Shown here: positions 37,494 through 46,936 of the stretch, in pieces
How the letters are laid out: each line of letters starts with the position of its first letter
Position numbering within the stretch: position 1 is the stretch's first letter
DNA from: PBB1 sp965229345
Lineage (GTDB): Bacteria; Pseudomonadota; Gammaproteobacteria; Burkholderiales; Burkholderiaceae_C
Assembly: GCA_965229345.1 (NCBI GenBank)
Contig: OZ245872.1
Span: 2,914,001-2,978,000 of the forward strand
Length of the DNA: 64,000 bases
Direction: 5' to 3'
Made by a program: the position numbers and the translations under genes
The notes under the pieces: generated by a model
What the model was told of the DNA's origin: nothing
The model's database searches: none
What the model saw: only the letters and a program-made list of their open reading frames with translations

Positions 37494-40274
37494 ATGTGGG
37501 AGATCTACGCCTACCAGAACTCGGAGAGCCTGTTCGGCATCTTCAACGCCGCAGCGGCCATTCATGCGTCGAGCGACTACCTGGCTGCCGTCGCCGCCGT
37601 GGCATTCTGCGGCTTTGTCGCGGCGCTGATCGCCTACGCCTTCGCGCCAGAGAAGCTGCAGGGCTGGAAATGGCTTGCCACTGTGGTGCTCGTGTTCTCC
37701 ATCCTGATCGTGCCCAAGGTGACGGTGGGCATCGTCGACAAGACCGGCGGCGCGCCCGTGAAGGTGGTCGACAACGTGCCCTTCGGCATTGCGATGCTGG
37801 GCAGCGTGACCAGCACGATCGGGCACACGCTGACCGGTCTGTTCGAGACCGCCTTCCAGGTCATTCCCGGCCAAGGCGCTCTGCCCAGCGAGCTTGCCTA
37901 TGAGAAGAACGGATTGATGTTCGGCAACCGGCTGATCCGCGAGACCGGCAACGTGGTGTTCCAGGACCCGAACTTCCGCACCGACCTGATCAACTTCATT
38001 CACAACTGCACGATGTACGACCTGATCGACGGCACGGTCAGTCCGTCGACGTTCTCGAGTTCGGGCGACGTGTGGCCGCTGATGGCAACACCGAATCCGG
38101 CGCGCTTCAGCACGATCACCGCGTTGGGTAGTGGTGTCGACGTCGACACCTGTCCCAACGTCTACGCGAACCTCAACGGGCGGATTCCGGCGCAGATCAG
38201 CTTGATTCAGGGAAGGCTCGCTTTCCAGCTCAACCCAACCTTGCCCGGCGCCGCGGCTGCAGCAGCGATCGCCGGCCAGATCCAGCAAGCCTACCTGAAG
38301 AACAGCATCGCGGACGCCTCGGCGACCGCCGCCGATCTGATCCGACAGAACGCGGTGCTCAATGCGATCAACGACACCAGCAACATCATCGGGCAGAAGG
38401 TCAACGATCCGGCGGCGATGGTGCTGGCGGTCGGGCGAGCCCAGGCGGTCGCGCAGCAGAACGCATCGTGGCTCAACTACGGCAAGGTGGCCGAGCAGGC
38501 GCTGCCGGTGTTCCGCAACGTCATCGAGGCGGTGACCTACGCCCTCTTTCCGCTGCTCGTGCTGCTGCTCCTGCTGACCAGTGGCCGCGAGACGATGCTG
38601 GCCTTCAAGGGCTATGCGGCGATCCTGATCTGGATCCAGTTGTGGCCACCGCTATACGCGGTGCTGAACTACATGGCCTCGATCTATGCGTCCTATGACC
38701 TGGCGGCTGCGGCCGATCTCGGCGCGGGCGGGAAGGCGTTGTCTCTGCAGACGGCATCGACGATCTACTCGCGGGCGATTTCTGGCGAAGCGGTGGTGGG
38801 GTATCTGGCGATCAGCATTCCGTTCATTGCCTGGGCGGCGCTGAAGCGCATGGAGAACTTCGGTACGGCCTTGGTGGGTGGGTTGTCGGGATTGCAGGGG
38901 GTGCTGTCGGGCAGCACGGGCGCGGCGGCGACCGGCAACGTGAACATGGGCAACGTGGCGATGGACCAGACGCAGTTGGCGCCGAATCGGACGTCGGCCT
39001 TCATGAGCAGCTTGCAGAATGACCTGACCGGGAACACCTTCTCGTCGAATGCGCTGACGGGGCGGACGGCCGTGAGCCTGCTGCGCAACCAAGGCTTCGC
39101 TTCGCGTGTCGTGTCCATGCGGGTGTCGGAGCAGGATGTGACCGAGGCGAGCCGGCAGGCTGATGCGGCGCGCAGCGAAGCGATTTCCGTGGGCCAACAG
39201 CGTTCGGCAATGCTGACCGAGGCGTTCACGCGCGGTACTGCGAAGTCGCGCTCGATGCGCAGCACGTCTGGCACTGCGTCCAGCAGCTTCGAGCAACTCG
39301 GTGAGAGCTTGACTCGACTGGACCAGATCTCGAAGAGCGTCTCCGATCGCACGGGCCTCTCGCAGTCCCAGGTCGCGCACATCGCTTTCGGCGCCAGCGG
39401 GTCGCTGGGCCTGAGCACACCCGTCGCCAGCGCACGCATCCAGGGAAACGCCGGGAAGAACTACCAGTCAGGGATCATGACCGACGAACAGAAGGTCCGG
39501 AATGCCATGACCACTGACCAGCTTGCCGAGTTCAAGCAGTTCGGGGACCGGGTCTCGCGGGACAGTAGCGTGATGAGCGCTATCGCCTCCGACAGTCGCG
39601 AGGGACGCGAGATGGCCTCGCGCCTAGCCGCCACGACGTCCCAGTCGGAACGCGCAGAGGCAACGTTCGCGCAGCGCCAGGCGTTGGCTGAACGCATGAG
39701 TGCGGCACACGAGCGTGGAGAAACCTTGTCCATCGATATCGCCCAGGACCCCCACAATCTGGACATGTTCATGCGCTACGCGGAGCAGTACGGCGGCACC
39801 AGTGCTGCGGCCCACGCGTTGATGGATGCCGAGCTGGCGCGCCAGGGGCTGCGTCCCACGCGCGTGTTCTCGGATGGGACCTCCCTGCCTACTTCGTTCG
39901 GCAACATCCGGGACACCCACGATCAAGCGCGGCACGAGGACGCGTTTGCGCCGGCCCTGGGTACGGCAAGACAAACCAATGATGGGCGTGTGGCAGGCTA
40001 TCGGACCGGCAATCCCACGGGCCAGGCCCAAGAGCAAGGACCTTCGCCGATCCGGACGGAAGTCCAGAGCGCGCACAAACGTCTGCAGGACCAGACTGCC
40101 AGCGCCGCTGGCAGTTTCGACTCCAAGGCCCAGATCGTCGAAACGCCCGATGGCACGCTCAAGTCGAAGAAGTCACTCTTCACACAGACGGGCAAGCAAG
40201 TGGTCAGCGATGCAGACGTGTCACTGGACGCGACCAAGGACGCAGTGAAGAACGTGCTGAAGCGCAACAAGTAG
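37494..40274 (+). CDS. traG: Mating-pair stabilisation and entry-exclusion-type protein TraG
   Basis: This 926-residue protein has an N-terminal membrane domain with several helices (about 20-90 and 340-480) and a large polar C-terminal domain. Such TraG proteins are needed for pilus assembly and mating-pair stabilisation, and the C-terminal domain can decide surface/entry exclusion. It is the last gene of the transfer cluster, and its stop abuts the stop of a convergent gene at 40275. Confidence 0.9.
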   Translation: MWEIYAYQNSESLFGIFNAAAAIHASSDYLAAVAAVAFCGFVAALIAYAFAPEKLQGWKWLATVVLVFSILIVPKVTVGIVDKTGGAPVKVVDNVPFGIAMLGSVTSTIGHTLTGLFETAFQVIPGQGALPSELAYEKNGLMFGNRLIRETGNVVFQDPNFRTDLINFIHNCTMYDLIDGTVSPSTFSSSGDVWPLMATPNPARFSTITALGSGVDVDTCPNVYANLNGRIPAQISLIQGRLAFQLNPTLPGAAAAAAIAGQIQQAYLKNSIADASATAADLIRQNAVLNAINDTSNIIGQKVNDPAAMVLAVGRAQAVAQQNASWLNYGKVAEQALPVFRNVIEAVTYALFPLLVLLLLLTSGRETMLAFKGYAAILIWIQLWPPLYAVLNYMASIYASYDLAAAADLGAGGKALSLQTASTIYSRAISGEAVVGYLAISIPFIAWAALKRMENFGTALVGGLSGLQGVLSGSTGAAATGNVNMGNVAMDQTQLAPNRTSAFMSSLQNDLTGNTFSSNALTGRTAVSLLRNQGFASRVVSMRVSEQDVTEASRQADAARSEAISVGQQRSAMLTEAFTRGTAKSRSMRSTSGTASSSFEQLGESLTRLDQISKSVSDRTGLSQSQVAHIAFGASGSLGLSTPVASARIQGNAGKNYQSGIMTDEQKVRNAMTTDQLAEFKQFGDRVSRDSSVMSAIASDSREGREMASRLAATTSQSERAEATFAQRQALAERMSAAHERGETLSIDIAQDPHNLDMFMRYAEQYGGTSAAAHALMDAELARQGLRPTRVFSDGTSLPTSFGNIRDTHDQARHEDAFAPALGTARQTNDGRVAGYRTGNPTGQAQEQGPSPIRTEVQSAHKRLQDQTASAAGSFDSKAQIVETPDGTLKSKKSLFTQTGKQVVSDADVSLDATKDAVKNVLKRNK

Positions 40275-40589
40275 TCACGGCTCCCGGCTGTGAGGGTCGC
40301 TGTCCTCGGCATGTGGAAGGCCGGGGGATGCCGTTGGTCGGCCTCGGTCCAGCCAGTAGTTCCGGGCTTGCTCATCTTGAACGGCAACGAGACCATCTTT
40401 CCCGTCGTCGTGAATCGTCGATCGACCGCGCTGGCGACCAATTTGGGAGAGTGCGCCGCCGACTGCGGCACCGACGATGCTCCCAACACAAGCGAAGACA
40501 ACCTTCAGGCCATTGCCTTCTTCAAGGGCGGCAAACATGCCAATTGCCGCGCCGAGCACGATGAACCCGATGAAGATGAGTTTTCTCAT
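40275..40589 (-). CDS. Small membrane protein, possibly entry-exclusion related
   Basis: This 104-residue protein has two N-terminal membrane segments (about 3-21 and 30-50, with a GxxxG-like VGSIVGAAVGG) and a charged C-terminal tail. GGGAGA lies upstream of the ATG at 40589. It is directly adjacent to and convergent with traG. In SXT/R391 the exclusion gene eex lies close to traG, so an exclusion role is possible, but there is no sequence evidence. Confidence 0.5.
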   Translation of the reverse strand: MRKLIFIGFIVLGAAIGMFAALEEGNGLKVVFACVGSIVGAAVGGALSQIGRQRGRSTIHDDGKDGLVAVQDEQARNYWLDRGRPTASPGLPHAEDSDPHSREP

Positions 40590-40730
40590 ACGCGCAAGTC
40601 TCCCGAACGAGAGAGTAGCCGCACCGTCTAGATGTGCAAGCGTCTTCACCACCGGCTACAACAACTCCCCACACCAGACGCCGTTTGCAAACAGAAAGAC
40701 GCCATCAGGGCGTGGGCCACTGGTTCCCGT

Positions 40731-43223
40731 TCACCCGTGCAGCGGCGCCTCTGTATAGGTCTCCAGCAGGCGCTCAGCCGTCAGCTTGTGGTGTTCGAGA
40801 AGCTTCTGCACCTGGGCCGCATCGAGCGTTTCCAGCGAACCGGCCGCCGCTGTACAAAATGCCCGAATCGAATCCTTCAGGGCAGCGAGTCGGCCCGTTG
40901 TCAGAATGCGCGTTTCGGCATGCCCTGAAGCGGCGGCTTCGAGAACACGGTACGGATGAACCATCACCGGCGTGGCCTTACACGTGTGGTCGTAGCGTTG
41001 TCCGAACCAATCCATCGAACCACTGAGCTGATTGGCGTAGTGCTTGGTGATCTTTTGCGCCACGGCGCCGCTCTTGCACTCGATGACGAAGTAGCGCAGA
41101 TTGCCAACGGCCCAGAGCACGTCCGGTCCTCGCTTGAACTCCAGTTCCGGCCGCTGCGCCTTGAAGCCCAGGAACGCAGCAACTTCTTGCATGGCCGCCT
41201 CGAACTCATTGGCGTTGTCGGGCAAGAAGGCCAAGTCGTCGAGCACACCGTTCAACCGCACCAGCAGGCCAGTCTTCTTGCCGACGTACGGCTTGAAGGC
41301 CCACACGACATTGTTGGCCTGCTGCATGTCCTTGGCATCGAGCTTTTCGTAGTCCAGCCCATCGATCGGCTTCGTGAGTCGTCGATTCAGCAGCAACGCC
41401 CCCTTGAGCACCTGCTGCGCCCGCACGGCGTCGGTGAACTGCACGTACTCGGCCAGTTGCCACTTGAGCCAGCCCACCACGCCAGGCGATTCGCTCGCAG
41501 CGACTTGGTTGATGACCGTCTGCAATGCGTCTTCGGCCTGCGCATAGTTGCGGATACTGGCGCTGTCGAACGCCACGCGCTGTGCGACGGCCGTGGGCCG
41601 GACCGTGCCAGTGGGCGGGTAGCCGATGTTGGCCACCGCTTCTCGCGCGACCTTCTTCCATTCCGTCCCTTGCTGCAGGCACACCTCGATCGCACTGTCG
41701 AGTTCGTCCACGCCGCCGCCAAGTTGCTCGGCAACCTCCAGCGACTTCTTGAGCTGGGCACGGGTGGCGGGCGAAAACATCTCCTTGGCGCCCATGGTGA
41801 ACATGGTGCGAGTGAGCGACGATCCCATCAGAAGAACCACGCAATAGTCGTCATTCGCTCGGATGCCTCGGCCCATCCCCTGCTCGATGCGCTGGATCTG
41901 CCGACCGATGACATGCGCGCTGCCCGCCAGCATGTTGGTTTCAATGCGCTCGTAAGAACGGCGCGCTTGTGGCAGTCCGTCCAGCACGAGGATGCGGCAG
42001 GCGCTGTTGGGCAGGTCGATGCCGTCGTACTTGTTGACCATCACGACCAAACCAACGTGCTTGGCCTTCAGCTGATCGACCGCGGCCTCCAGGTTCTCGG
42101 CCTTCACGACCAGGTCGGCGACGTCGGCCCAGAACTTCATCCTGAAGTCCGATGGCACGATGACGACAGTGTTGTAGTGCGCGGACTTCTTCTTGACGAA
42201 TGCCTTGAGCTCCGCTTCCGAAACGTTGGGGTCGATCTCCTGTGGCACCAGGATCATTCGGTCGCCGATGTCGTTGGCGACGTTCGGGGTGATGTGCTTC
42301 TCGATCAGCTCCGGCCTGGCGCCGAAGTCGGACACCAGAATGGAATCGTCGGCGAGCGTCGCCGTCATGAAGATGCGCCGCTTCGCCTCGGTGAACGCCG
42401 GGATCGCCTCGATGGGCAAGCAGCGCGGCGATACCTCGATCTTGCTGCCAGTCACCACGCAACGGCACTGGCCAAGGTGGTTCTTGATCAACGGCCAGCT
42501 GAACTTGATCTCGTCGTCGGTCCGGTGCTCCGTCAACACCTGCGAGACCTGCAGGCCCTTCTGATGCCAGGCCCAGAACGGCACGAGCATTTCCTGGTCG
42601 GAGGCGCCGTCCTCGATCTCCAGCAGTTTGGTGTCGTTCTGCTCCAGCAGTTCGTCCCGAAAGAGCTGCATCAAGCCCTTGTAGGCCGCTGTCCCATCGG
42701 AGACGGTCAGCGTGAACTGCGACTCAGTGGAGGACAGGCAAGCGTGCGCGTCATCGACCAGTACGACCCCGAGCGGGATCTTCACACCAGTGTCAGTCGT
42801 GCCGAATACCGACAGACCGTTCACCAGCTTGTGGATGTTGATGACCAGGATCGCCTTGCCTTGCAGAAAAGCACCGGCTCCCGTATCGGTCGTGACGGAG
42901 ATGCCCAGGTCCCCCGCTTCCTTCACCACCTGGCTCACCAGGTAGTTGTCGGGCGTCACATAGACGGCCGGGCCCACGCCTTCGTTGAGGCAGCTCTTGA
43001 GCATCAGCAATCCCACCACCGTCTTGCCGCCCCCGGTGTTCATCTTCACGACGAGGTCTCGTTCGGCGCGCCTCGGCAGCCAGCGATCCCAGACCTGCGT
43101 TTGCACGTCGCGCGGGTACTTGTACCGGGCGTGCTTGTTCGGCAGGAGGTTGAAGATCTCGCGCGGACTGGCCTCCGTGTCGAGCAGGGATGTGGAGCTG
43201 AGCTTGCTCAGGTTCAGTGGCAT
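40731..43223 (-). CDS. Helicase-nuclease of a candidate defence operon
   Basis: This 830-residue protein has an SF2 helicase core: TGGGKT (63-68), DDAH in place of DEAH (157-160) and motif VI QRIEQGMGRGIR. Near the C-terminus a PD-(D/E)xK-like signature is readable (D701 in GPDVL, E715 and K717 in IECKSG), typical of restriction-type nucleases. A fused helicase and nuclease suggests a DNA-targeting defence effector. The start at 43223 has AGGA upstream. It is the last gene of a leftward operon with a nucleotidyltransferase and a winged-helix regulator, 96 nt after the former. Confidence 0.75.
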   Translation of the reverse strand: MPLNLSKLSSTSLLDTEASPREIFNLLPNKHARYKYPRDVQTQVWDRWLPRRAERDLVVKMNTGGGKTVVGLLMLKSCLNEGVGPAVYVTPDNYLVSQVVKEAGDLGISVTTDTGAGAFLQGKAILVINIHKLVNGLSVFGTTDTGVKIPLGVVLVDDAHACLSSTESQFTLTVSDGTAAYKGLMQLFRDELLEQNDTKLLEIEDGASDQEMLVPFWAWHQKGLQVSQVLTEHRTDDEIKFSWPLIKNHLGQCRCVVTGSKIEVSPRCLPIEAIPAFTEAKRRIFMTATLADDSILVSDFGARPELIEKHITPNVANDIGDRMILVPQEIDPNVSEAELKAFVKKKSAHYNTVVIVPSDFRMKFWADVADLVVKAENLEAAVDQLKAKHVGLVVMVNKYDGIDLPNSACRILVLDGLPQARRSYERIETNMLAGSAHVIGRQIQRIEQGMGRGIRANDDYCVVLLMGSSLTRTMFTMGAKEMFSPATRAQLKKSLEVAEQLGGGVDELDSAIEVCLQQGTEWKKVAREAVANIGYPPTGTVRPTAVAQRVAFDSASIRNYAQAEDALQTVINQVAASESPGVVGWLKWQLAEYVQFTDAVRAQQVLKGALLLNRRLTKPIDGLDYEKLDAKDMQQANNVVWAFKPYVGKKTGLLVRLNGVLDDLAFLPDNANEFEAAMQEVAAFLGFKAQRPELEFKRGPDVLWAVGNLRYFVIECKSGAVAQKITKHYANQLSGSMDWFGQRYDHTCKATPVMVHPYRVLEAAASGHAETRILTTGRLAALKDSIRAFCTAAAGSLETLDAAQVQKLLEHHKLTAERLLETYTEAPLHG

Positions 43224-43319
43224 CGTGGTGGTCCTTCGCTGCTGGTACTCGTTTGGCAGCAGGTCATCGTAGCAACAGGTGTGGGCTCCCTGCGAACCCT
43301 TGAGACACCGCGTCAATCA

Positions 43320-44102
43320 CTAGGGCGTCTGCGTCGGTAGATCAAGTTCGTACGCTTGCGCGATTCGCGCCACCAACTCGGCGATGGTGACATTGCCGAG
43401 CCGCAGCGCTTTGGGATCGATCGAGTTGTCCGCAGCCATTGCGGCGAGGAATCGCGTCATGTCATCGCTGATCTTCTTGTCGAGCGGAATGCGTGTGGCC
43501 GGTGCCAGCAGTTGTGAGAGGCGCAGCACATCGTTGAGGTGTTTGCGCACATCTTTGGCGTCCACCTTGGCGCCCTCCTCTTTCCGCGCGCTCAGGTCCA
43601 GCCATGCGATTGCTTTCAACGGGATCAACCGGTCTTCGCCGACCCAAGGCAGGCCATCGACTTCGCGGCGTCCTGCCATGATGAATGCGTAGTAGGCCTC
43701 GTCCAGCAGGATGGCGGACAGGCTGGACACGGCCCCGTCCAGCGGTATCGGTGTGAGTTGACTGCCTTCGGCCGGCCGCAATCCATCGGGTGCTCGCGAG
43801 AACAGTTCGACCATCGCCGGGTAGCGATCATCGGCAGGCTTCTGGAATCGGTAGAAGATAGGTTTGCCCGTGTCGCTGGCCTGGCGAATCTCGTATCCGC
43901 CGGCCTCGACAAACTTCCAGAAGGCCGCGCCAAAGGCAGGTGTTAGCGCCTCGACGTGCAAGACGATATCGAGGTCTTTGGTGGCGCGGAACGCCAGGCC
44001 GGCCTCTTCCATGGTCAAGGTGGCGGCCGTACCGCCGATCAGGACGTACTGGTCGGCGTATGCCGCAAACCAACCCTGGAAAACGTCCAGCCCTTTCACC
44101 AT
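43320..44102 (-). CDS. AbiEii-like nucleotidyltransferase
   Basis: This 260-residue protein shows a minimal nucleotidyltransferase signature (GGTAATL at 23-29, DLD at 43-45), as in AbiEii/AbiGii-type toxins and related antitoxin-like enzymes. Such enzymes transfer nucleotides to RNA or proteins. Its start overlaps the end of the upstream regulator gene by 7 nt, so they are coupled, as in AbiE type IV toxin-antitoxin pairs. The C-terminal half is helical and has no recognised domain. Confidence 0.75.
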   Translation of the reverse strand: MVKGLDVFQGWFAAYADQYVLIGGTAATLTMEEAGLAFRATKDLDIVLHVEALTPAFGAAFWKFVEAGGYEIRQASDTGKPIFYRFQKPADDRYPAMVELFSRAPDGLRPAEGSQLTPIPLDGAVSSLSAILLDEAYYAFIMAGRREVDGLPWVGEDRLIPLKAIAWLDLSARKEEGAKVDAKDVRKHLNDVLRLSQLLAPATRIPLDKKISDDMTRFLAAMAADNSIDPKALRLGNVTIAELVARIAQAYELDLPTQTP

Positions 44103-45091
44103 GGAAACGTCCCTTTCAGTTCGTCCAGAGCGAGCTGGACTCGGTCATCCGCGTTGTCTTGCAGGCTGAGCGTCAGCGAGAGCGGGTCCACCGTGGCGAT
44201 GTCCGGCAAGAGCGCCGGGCTGTAGCTCCACAACTGCCACTCCTGCGCGCCGTCGATGGGTTCGGGCAGTTCGTGGATGCCTCTGTCTGTCGCCGCCTTC
44301 CATTCCGTGGGGGTCAGGGCATACACCGGCCACTTGGGCTCTGTCAGCATCGAATAGCGCGCCAGCGCGCTCAAGCCAGCCAAGCGGCCCGGCTGGTCGG
44401 CCGCACCATCTTTGGCGCTCACCCAGACAGTCCGTTTGACGGGAGTTCGCAGCGTAGGCTTCACCCGTTCCCAAACCTGCTCTGGTGGCTGCGCCATGCG
44501 CAGCCAGCGTGACCGGCCCACGGTGTACGCAGTGGCAAGCCCGGCCGCAGTCAGTTCTTTGACGGCACGCGATAGCGTCATGGGCGTGTAGCCCAACGCT
44601 TCAGCCACCTTGGATGGCTGCCATTCGACCTGCCAAGGCTGGCGCAGCAAGGCGGTGATCAGCATGGCCTGCGCGGAAGGGCTCAACGCCGCTTCTGCAG
44701 CCGGGGAGCGCTTCCGGAAGTATTCGCGCAGGTCGAGGCCCAGATCCGGAAGGTAGAGTTGATTGCCCGGGACGATGAACGGGACCTTTTGCTCGATCAA
44801 GCGCCGACGTTCGTAAGAGGCCAAGGCGTCGGTGACGTAGACCGCTGGCTGGCCGGCGAGCGCCGTCACCTTGTCCAGCCAGGTCCGGACCTCGCTTAGC
44901 GAGTTCTGGTGTTCAGCACGCCCCATCGCCAGCACAATGGGTTGTCCCAGCAATTCCAGTTCGCCGAACTGAAACGCGTCTCTCAGGAAGTACGGCAGTT
45001 CGTTTGCGCGCGTCCACGGCTTCACATCTTGCGTGGAAATACCCAGGACTTCGTGAAGGTAGCGTCGAACGGCGGTAGCGAGAGCCAGCAA
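44096..45091 (-). CDS. AbiEi-like winged-helix regulator
   Basis: This is the first gene of the three-gene operon. A winged helix-turn-helix (KVAEALGYTPMTLSRAVKEL, about residues 160-180 from this start) follows a stretch reading FIVPGNQLYLPDLGLDLREYF, seen in island-borne MarR/AbiEi-like proteins. I chose TTG 45091 because GAGG lies 6 nt upstream and because a longer GTG start (45181) would place a 14-bp-arm inverted repeat inside the coding region. The GTG start cannot be excluded. It probably represses its own operon through that repeat and may neutralise the nucleotidyltransferase. Confidence 0.7.
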   Translation of the reverse strand: MLALATAVRRYLHEVLGISTQDVKPWTRANELPYFLRDAFQFGELELLGQPIVLAMGRAEHQNSLSEVRTWLDKVTALAGQPAVYVTDALASYERRRLIEQKVPFIVPGNQLYLPDLGLDLREYFRKRSPAAEAALSPSAQAMLITALLRQPWQVEWQPSKVAEALGYTPMTLSRAVKELTAAGLATAYTVGRSRWLRMAQPPEQVWERVKPTLRTPVKRTVWVSAKDGAADQPGRLAGLSALARYSMLTEPKWPVYALTPTEWKAATDRGIHELPEPIDGAQEWQLWSYSPALLPDIATVDPLSLTLSLQDNADDRVQLALDELKGTFPW

Positions 45092-45116
45092 GGATGCCTC
45101 GTTTATATAACCTTGA

Positions 45117-45153
45117 TTTCGCACGATAACACATACGTTGTTATCGTGCGAAA
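45117..45153 (-). promoter_or_regulatory. Operator-like inverted repeat upstream of the AbiEi-like operon
   Basis: Perfect 14-bp arms (TTTCGCACGATAAC at 45117-45130 and GTTATCGTGCGAAA at 45140-45153) are separated by 9 nt, a centre spacing of about two helical turns. The repeat lies 26 nt upstream of the preferred TTG start, in an AT-rich stretch that could hold promoter boxes. Confidence 0.75.
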
Positions 45154-45307
45154 ATAAGTTATCAAAAGGAAACCAGGCCACTGACGGTGGCCCTCTCGTG
45201 CACGAACCGACCGTGGGTCATACCTTGCCGGCAAGCCAGTGCGCTTGGTGAAATGGCTGCTCACGAGGGGGCGGTTGTGGCACCCGAAGGACCATGATTG
45301 AACTTTG

Positions 45308-45339
45308 CTCCGAATTTCCAATGTCATGAGAATTCGGAG
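45308..45339. repeat. 9-bp inverted repeat between the integrase and the AbiEi-like operon
   Basis: CTCCGAATT (45308-45316) and AATTCGGAG (45331-45339) form a perfect inverted repeat with a 14-nt loop. It lies downstream of the leftward integrase gene, where it might weakly terminate transcription, but no T-run follows. Confidence 0.45.
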
Positions 45340-45454
45340 TCCATCCTCAAACACTCGTCAAACTCCGGCTGGGGAACATCGACGCTCAGCCCTCGACCTC
45401 CGACCAAGTTGCCTTCGCAACTGATCGCCCGACCAAGCCGTTTGCGCGGGCCGA

Positions 45455-46738
45455 TCAACCTTGGGCTGCGGCCATCGAAGGCACAGTCGAAACATGTGCG
45501 GCTACAGCATCCCGAGGAGCCGCCGTCGCACCCATGCCGGCAAGCCGCTCGATCTGGTCAGCCAAGTACTGCAAGGCACGTCGCCGCTCATCGGGAAGTT
45601 CGTGATGGTGGTACGCGGCGGCCGTCTGGCTCCGCTCGGCATGCGCAAGCAGCAACTCCACCACGTCTTTCGAGAACCCATGTTCTCGGAGCAAGGTGGC
45701 CGCGGTACTCCTCGTGCCGTGCGGTGAAAAACCCTCCACCCCGAAGTCCAGGCGCTTGAAAAAGTGATTGAGCGTTGCGTCGGCCAGGGGTACGGCCCCG
45801 CGCAACACCGAAGGAAAGACATAGCCTGACTGGCCACCTAAAGCCTTCAAAAGCCCCAAGATCTCGAGCGCCTGCGTGGAGAGGTAGACGCGGTGCGCCA
45901 CCTTCATCTTCATGCGCTCTGCCGGCACATCCCACCACGCCCGCTCAAAGTCGAACTCCGCCCATTGGGCGCGAAGAACCTCGCACTTGCGGCACATGCT
46001 GAACAGCAGCATCTTGGTCGCCGCGATGGTGACGAAATGCGCGCCCTGCTTCTCGACCGATCGCCAGAAGCGGCCCAACTCGGCTTCCTTCAAATGCTTG
46101 TGGTGTTTCGCCGCGGGAACCTCGATGACTCCACGCAGCGGCAGCGCGGGGTTGACCTCCACCAGCAACTTCTGGATGGCGTAGTTGTAGACCTGCTGGA
46201 TGATGGTTCGGACACCCTCGGCCGTCTTCGGTGTGTCGCGCCGCGCCTCGATGATCTTGAGCACGTGGGCCGGCTTGACGTCGCCCAGAGCCAAGTGGCC
46301 GATCTCGGGCCAGACGAAACGCTCCAGCCGCGACTCGATCTGCGCGCGGTACGTCGCGGACTTTGTCTTCAGGCGCTCTGCGATCCACCGCTTTGAGAAC
46401 GCCTCGAAGTCGTTCTCGGGCTTCTTGTTCTCCTGGACCCGCTGTCTGCGCTCGTCGACCTCCTTGCGCTTGGCCTGCGCCGGATCGATGCCGCGTTCCA
46501 GCATGGATCGGCACTCGAAGTGCCGATCCCTGGCGTCGGCGACGCCGACCTCGGGGTACTTGCCAATCGTCACCTCGACGCGGGAACCACCGAAGCGGTA
46601 CTGGTAGCGCCAGGTCTTCAGGCCGGCAGGGCTCACCTGCACATACAGGCCACCGCCATCGCTCAGCTTGTACGGCTTCGGTTTCGGCTTGGCGTTGTTG
46701 ATTCGGGTCGGGGAAAGGGTGTACTGGGATGTCCTCAT
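45455..46738 (-). CDS. int: Tyrosine integrase of the ICE (P4-type, icd-specific)
   Basis: This 427-residue protein has an N-terminal DUF4102/arm-binding domain (SDGGGLYVQV) and a C-terminal tyrosine recombinase domain. Catalytic residues are R250, H340 and R343 (SPHGTRS), H366 and Y376. It lies about 200 bp inside an att copy that encodes the end of icd (46937-46954), so icd is the probable target. It is clearly related to the integrase at 61.3-62.5 kb, but the two differ at many positions. Upstream are inverted pairs of TGGAGG repeats that look like its arm sites. Confidence 0.95.
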   Translation of the reverse strand: MRTSQYTLSPTRINNAKPKPKPYKLSDGGGLYVQVSPAGLKTWRYQYRFGGSRVEVTIGKYPEVGVADARDRHFECRSMLERGIDPAQAKRKEVDERRQRVQENKKPENDFEAFSKRWIAERLKTKSATYRAQIESRLERFVWPEIGHLALGDVKPAHVLKIIEARRDTPKTAEGVRTIIQQVYNYAIQKLLVEVNPALPLRGVIEVPAAKHHKHLKEAELGRFWRSVEKQGAHFVTIAATKMLLFSMCRKCEVLRAQWAEFDFERAWWDVPAERMKMKVAHRVYLSTQALEILGLLKALGGQSGYVFPSVLRGAVPLADATLNHFFKRLDFGVEGFSPHGTRSTAATLLREHGFSKDVVELLLAHAERSQTAAAYHHHELPDERRRALQYLADQIERLAGMGATAAPRDAVAAHVSTVPSMAAAQG

Positions 46739-46775
46739 GAAGGTTCTCGCTGGCTCGGTTTGCGAACCCTACAAA

Positions 46776-46826
46776 TGGAGGAATTTGGAGGATTTCTCCT
46801 CCGCCGTCCCTCCATATTTCCCTCCA
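46776..46826. repeat. Candidate arm-type integrase sites of the ICE integrase
   Basis: Two direct copies of TGGAGGA (46776-46782 and 46786-46792) face two copies of TCCCTCCA (46807-46814 and 46819-46826, 12 nt apart) in inverted orientation. They lie just upstream of the integrase start. The integrase at 61.3 kb has the same arrangement with a different sequence, which suggests element-specific arm sites. Confidence 0.55.
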
Positions 46827-46867
46827 AATTGGCGGGATTTCGCGATTACCAGTGAGACGCAGAAAAA

Positions 46868-46908
46868 CGTAAGCCCTTGAAATTCACTAGGAATATCAAG
46901 GGCTTACG
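46868..46908 (-). terminator. Terminator-like hairpin between att and integrase
   Basis: A perfect 13-bp stem (CGTAAGCCCTTGA 46868-46880, TCAAGGGCTTACG 46896-46908) reads into a T-run (GTTTTT) on the minus strand. It occupies the same position relative to att as the icd terminator at 62.62 kb, so the element appears to bring its own icd 3' end plus terminator. Confidence 0.75.
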
Positions 46909-46936
46909 AGACGTCATGAGACGCCAGGGAGCAGCT

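Noticed and set aside
40956..43340. 794-codon open frame on the plus strand opposite the helicase-nuclease
   Set aside because: The minus strand carries TGGGKT, DDAH and nuclease motifs; the plus-strand translation is low-complexity and lacks any domain.
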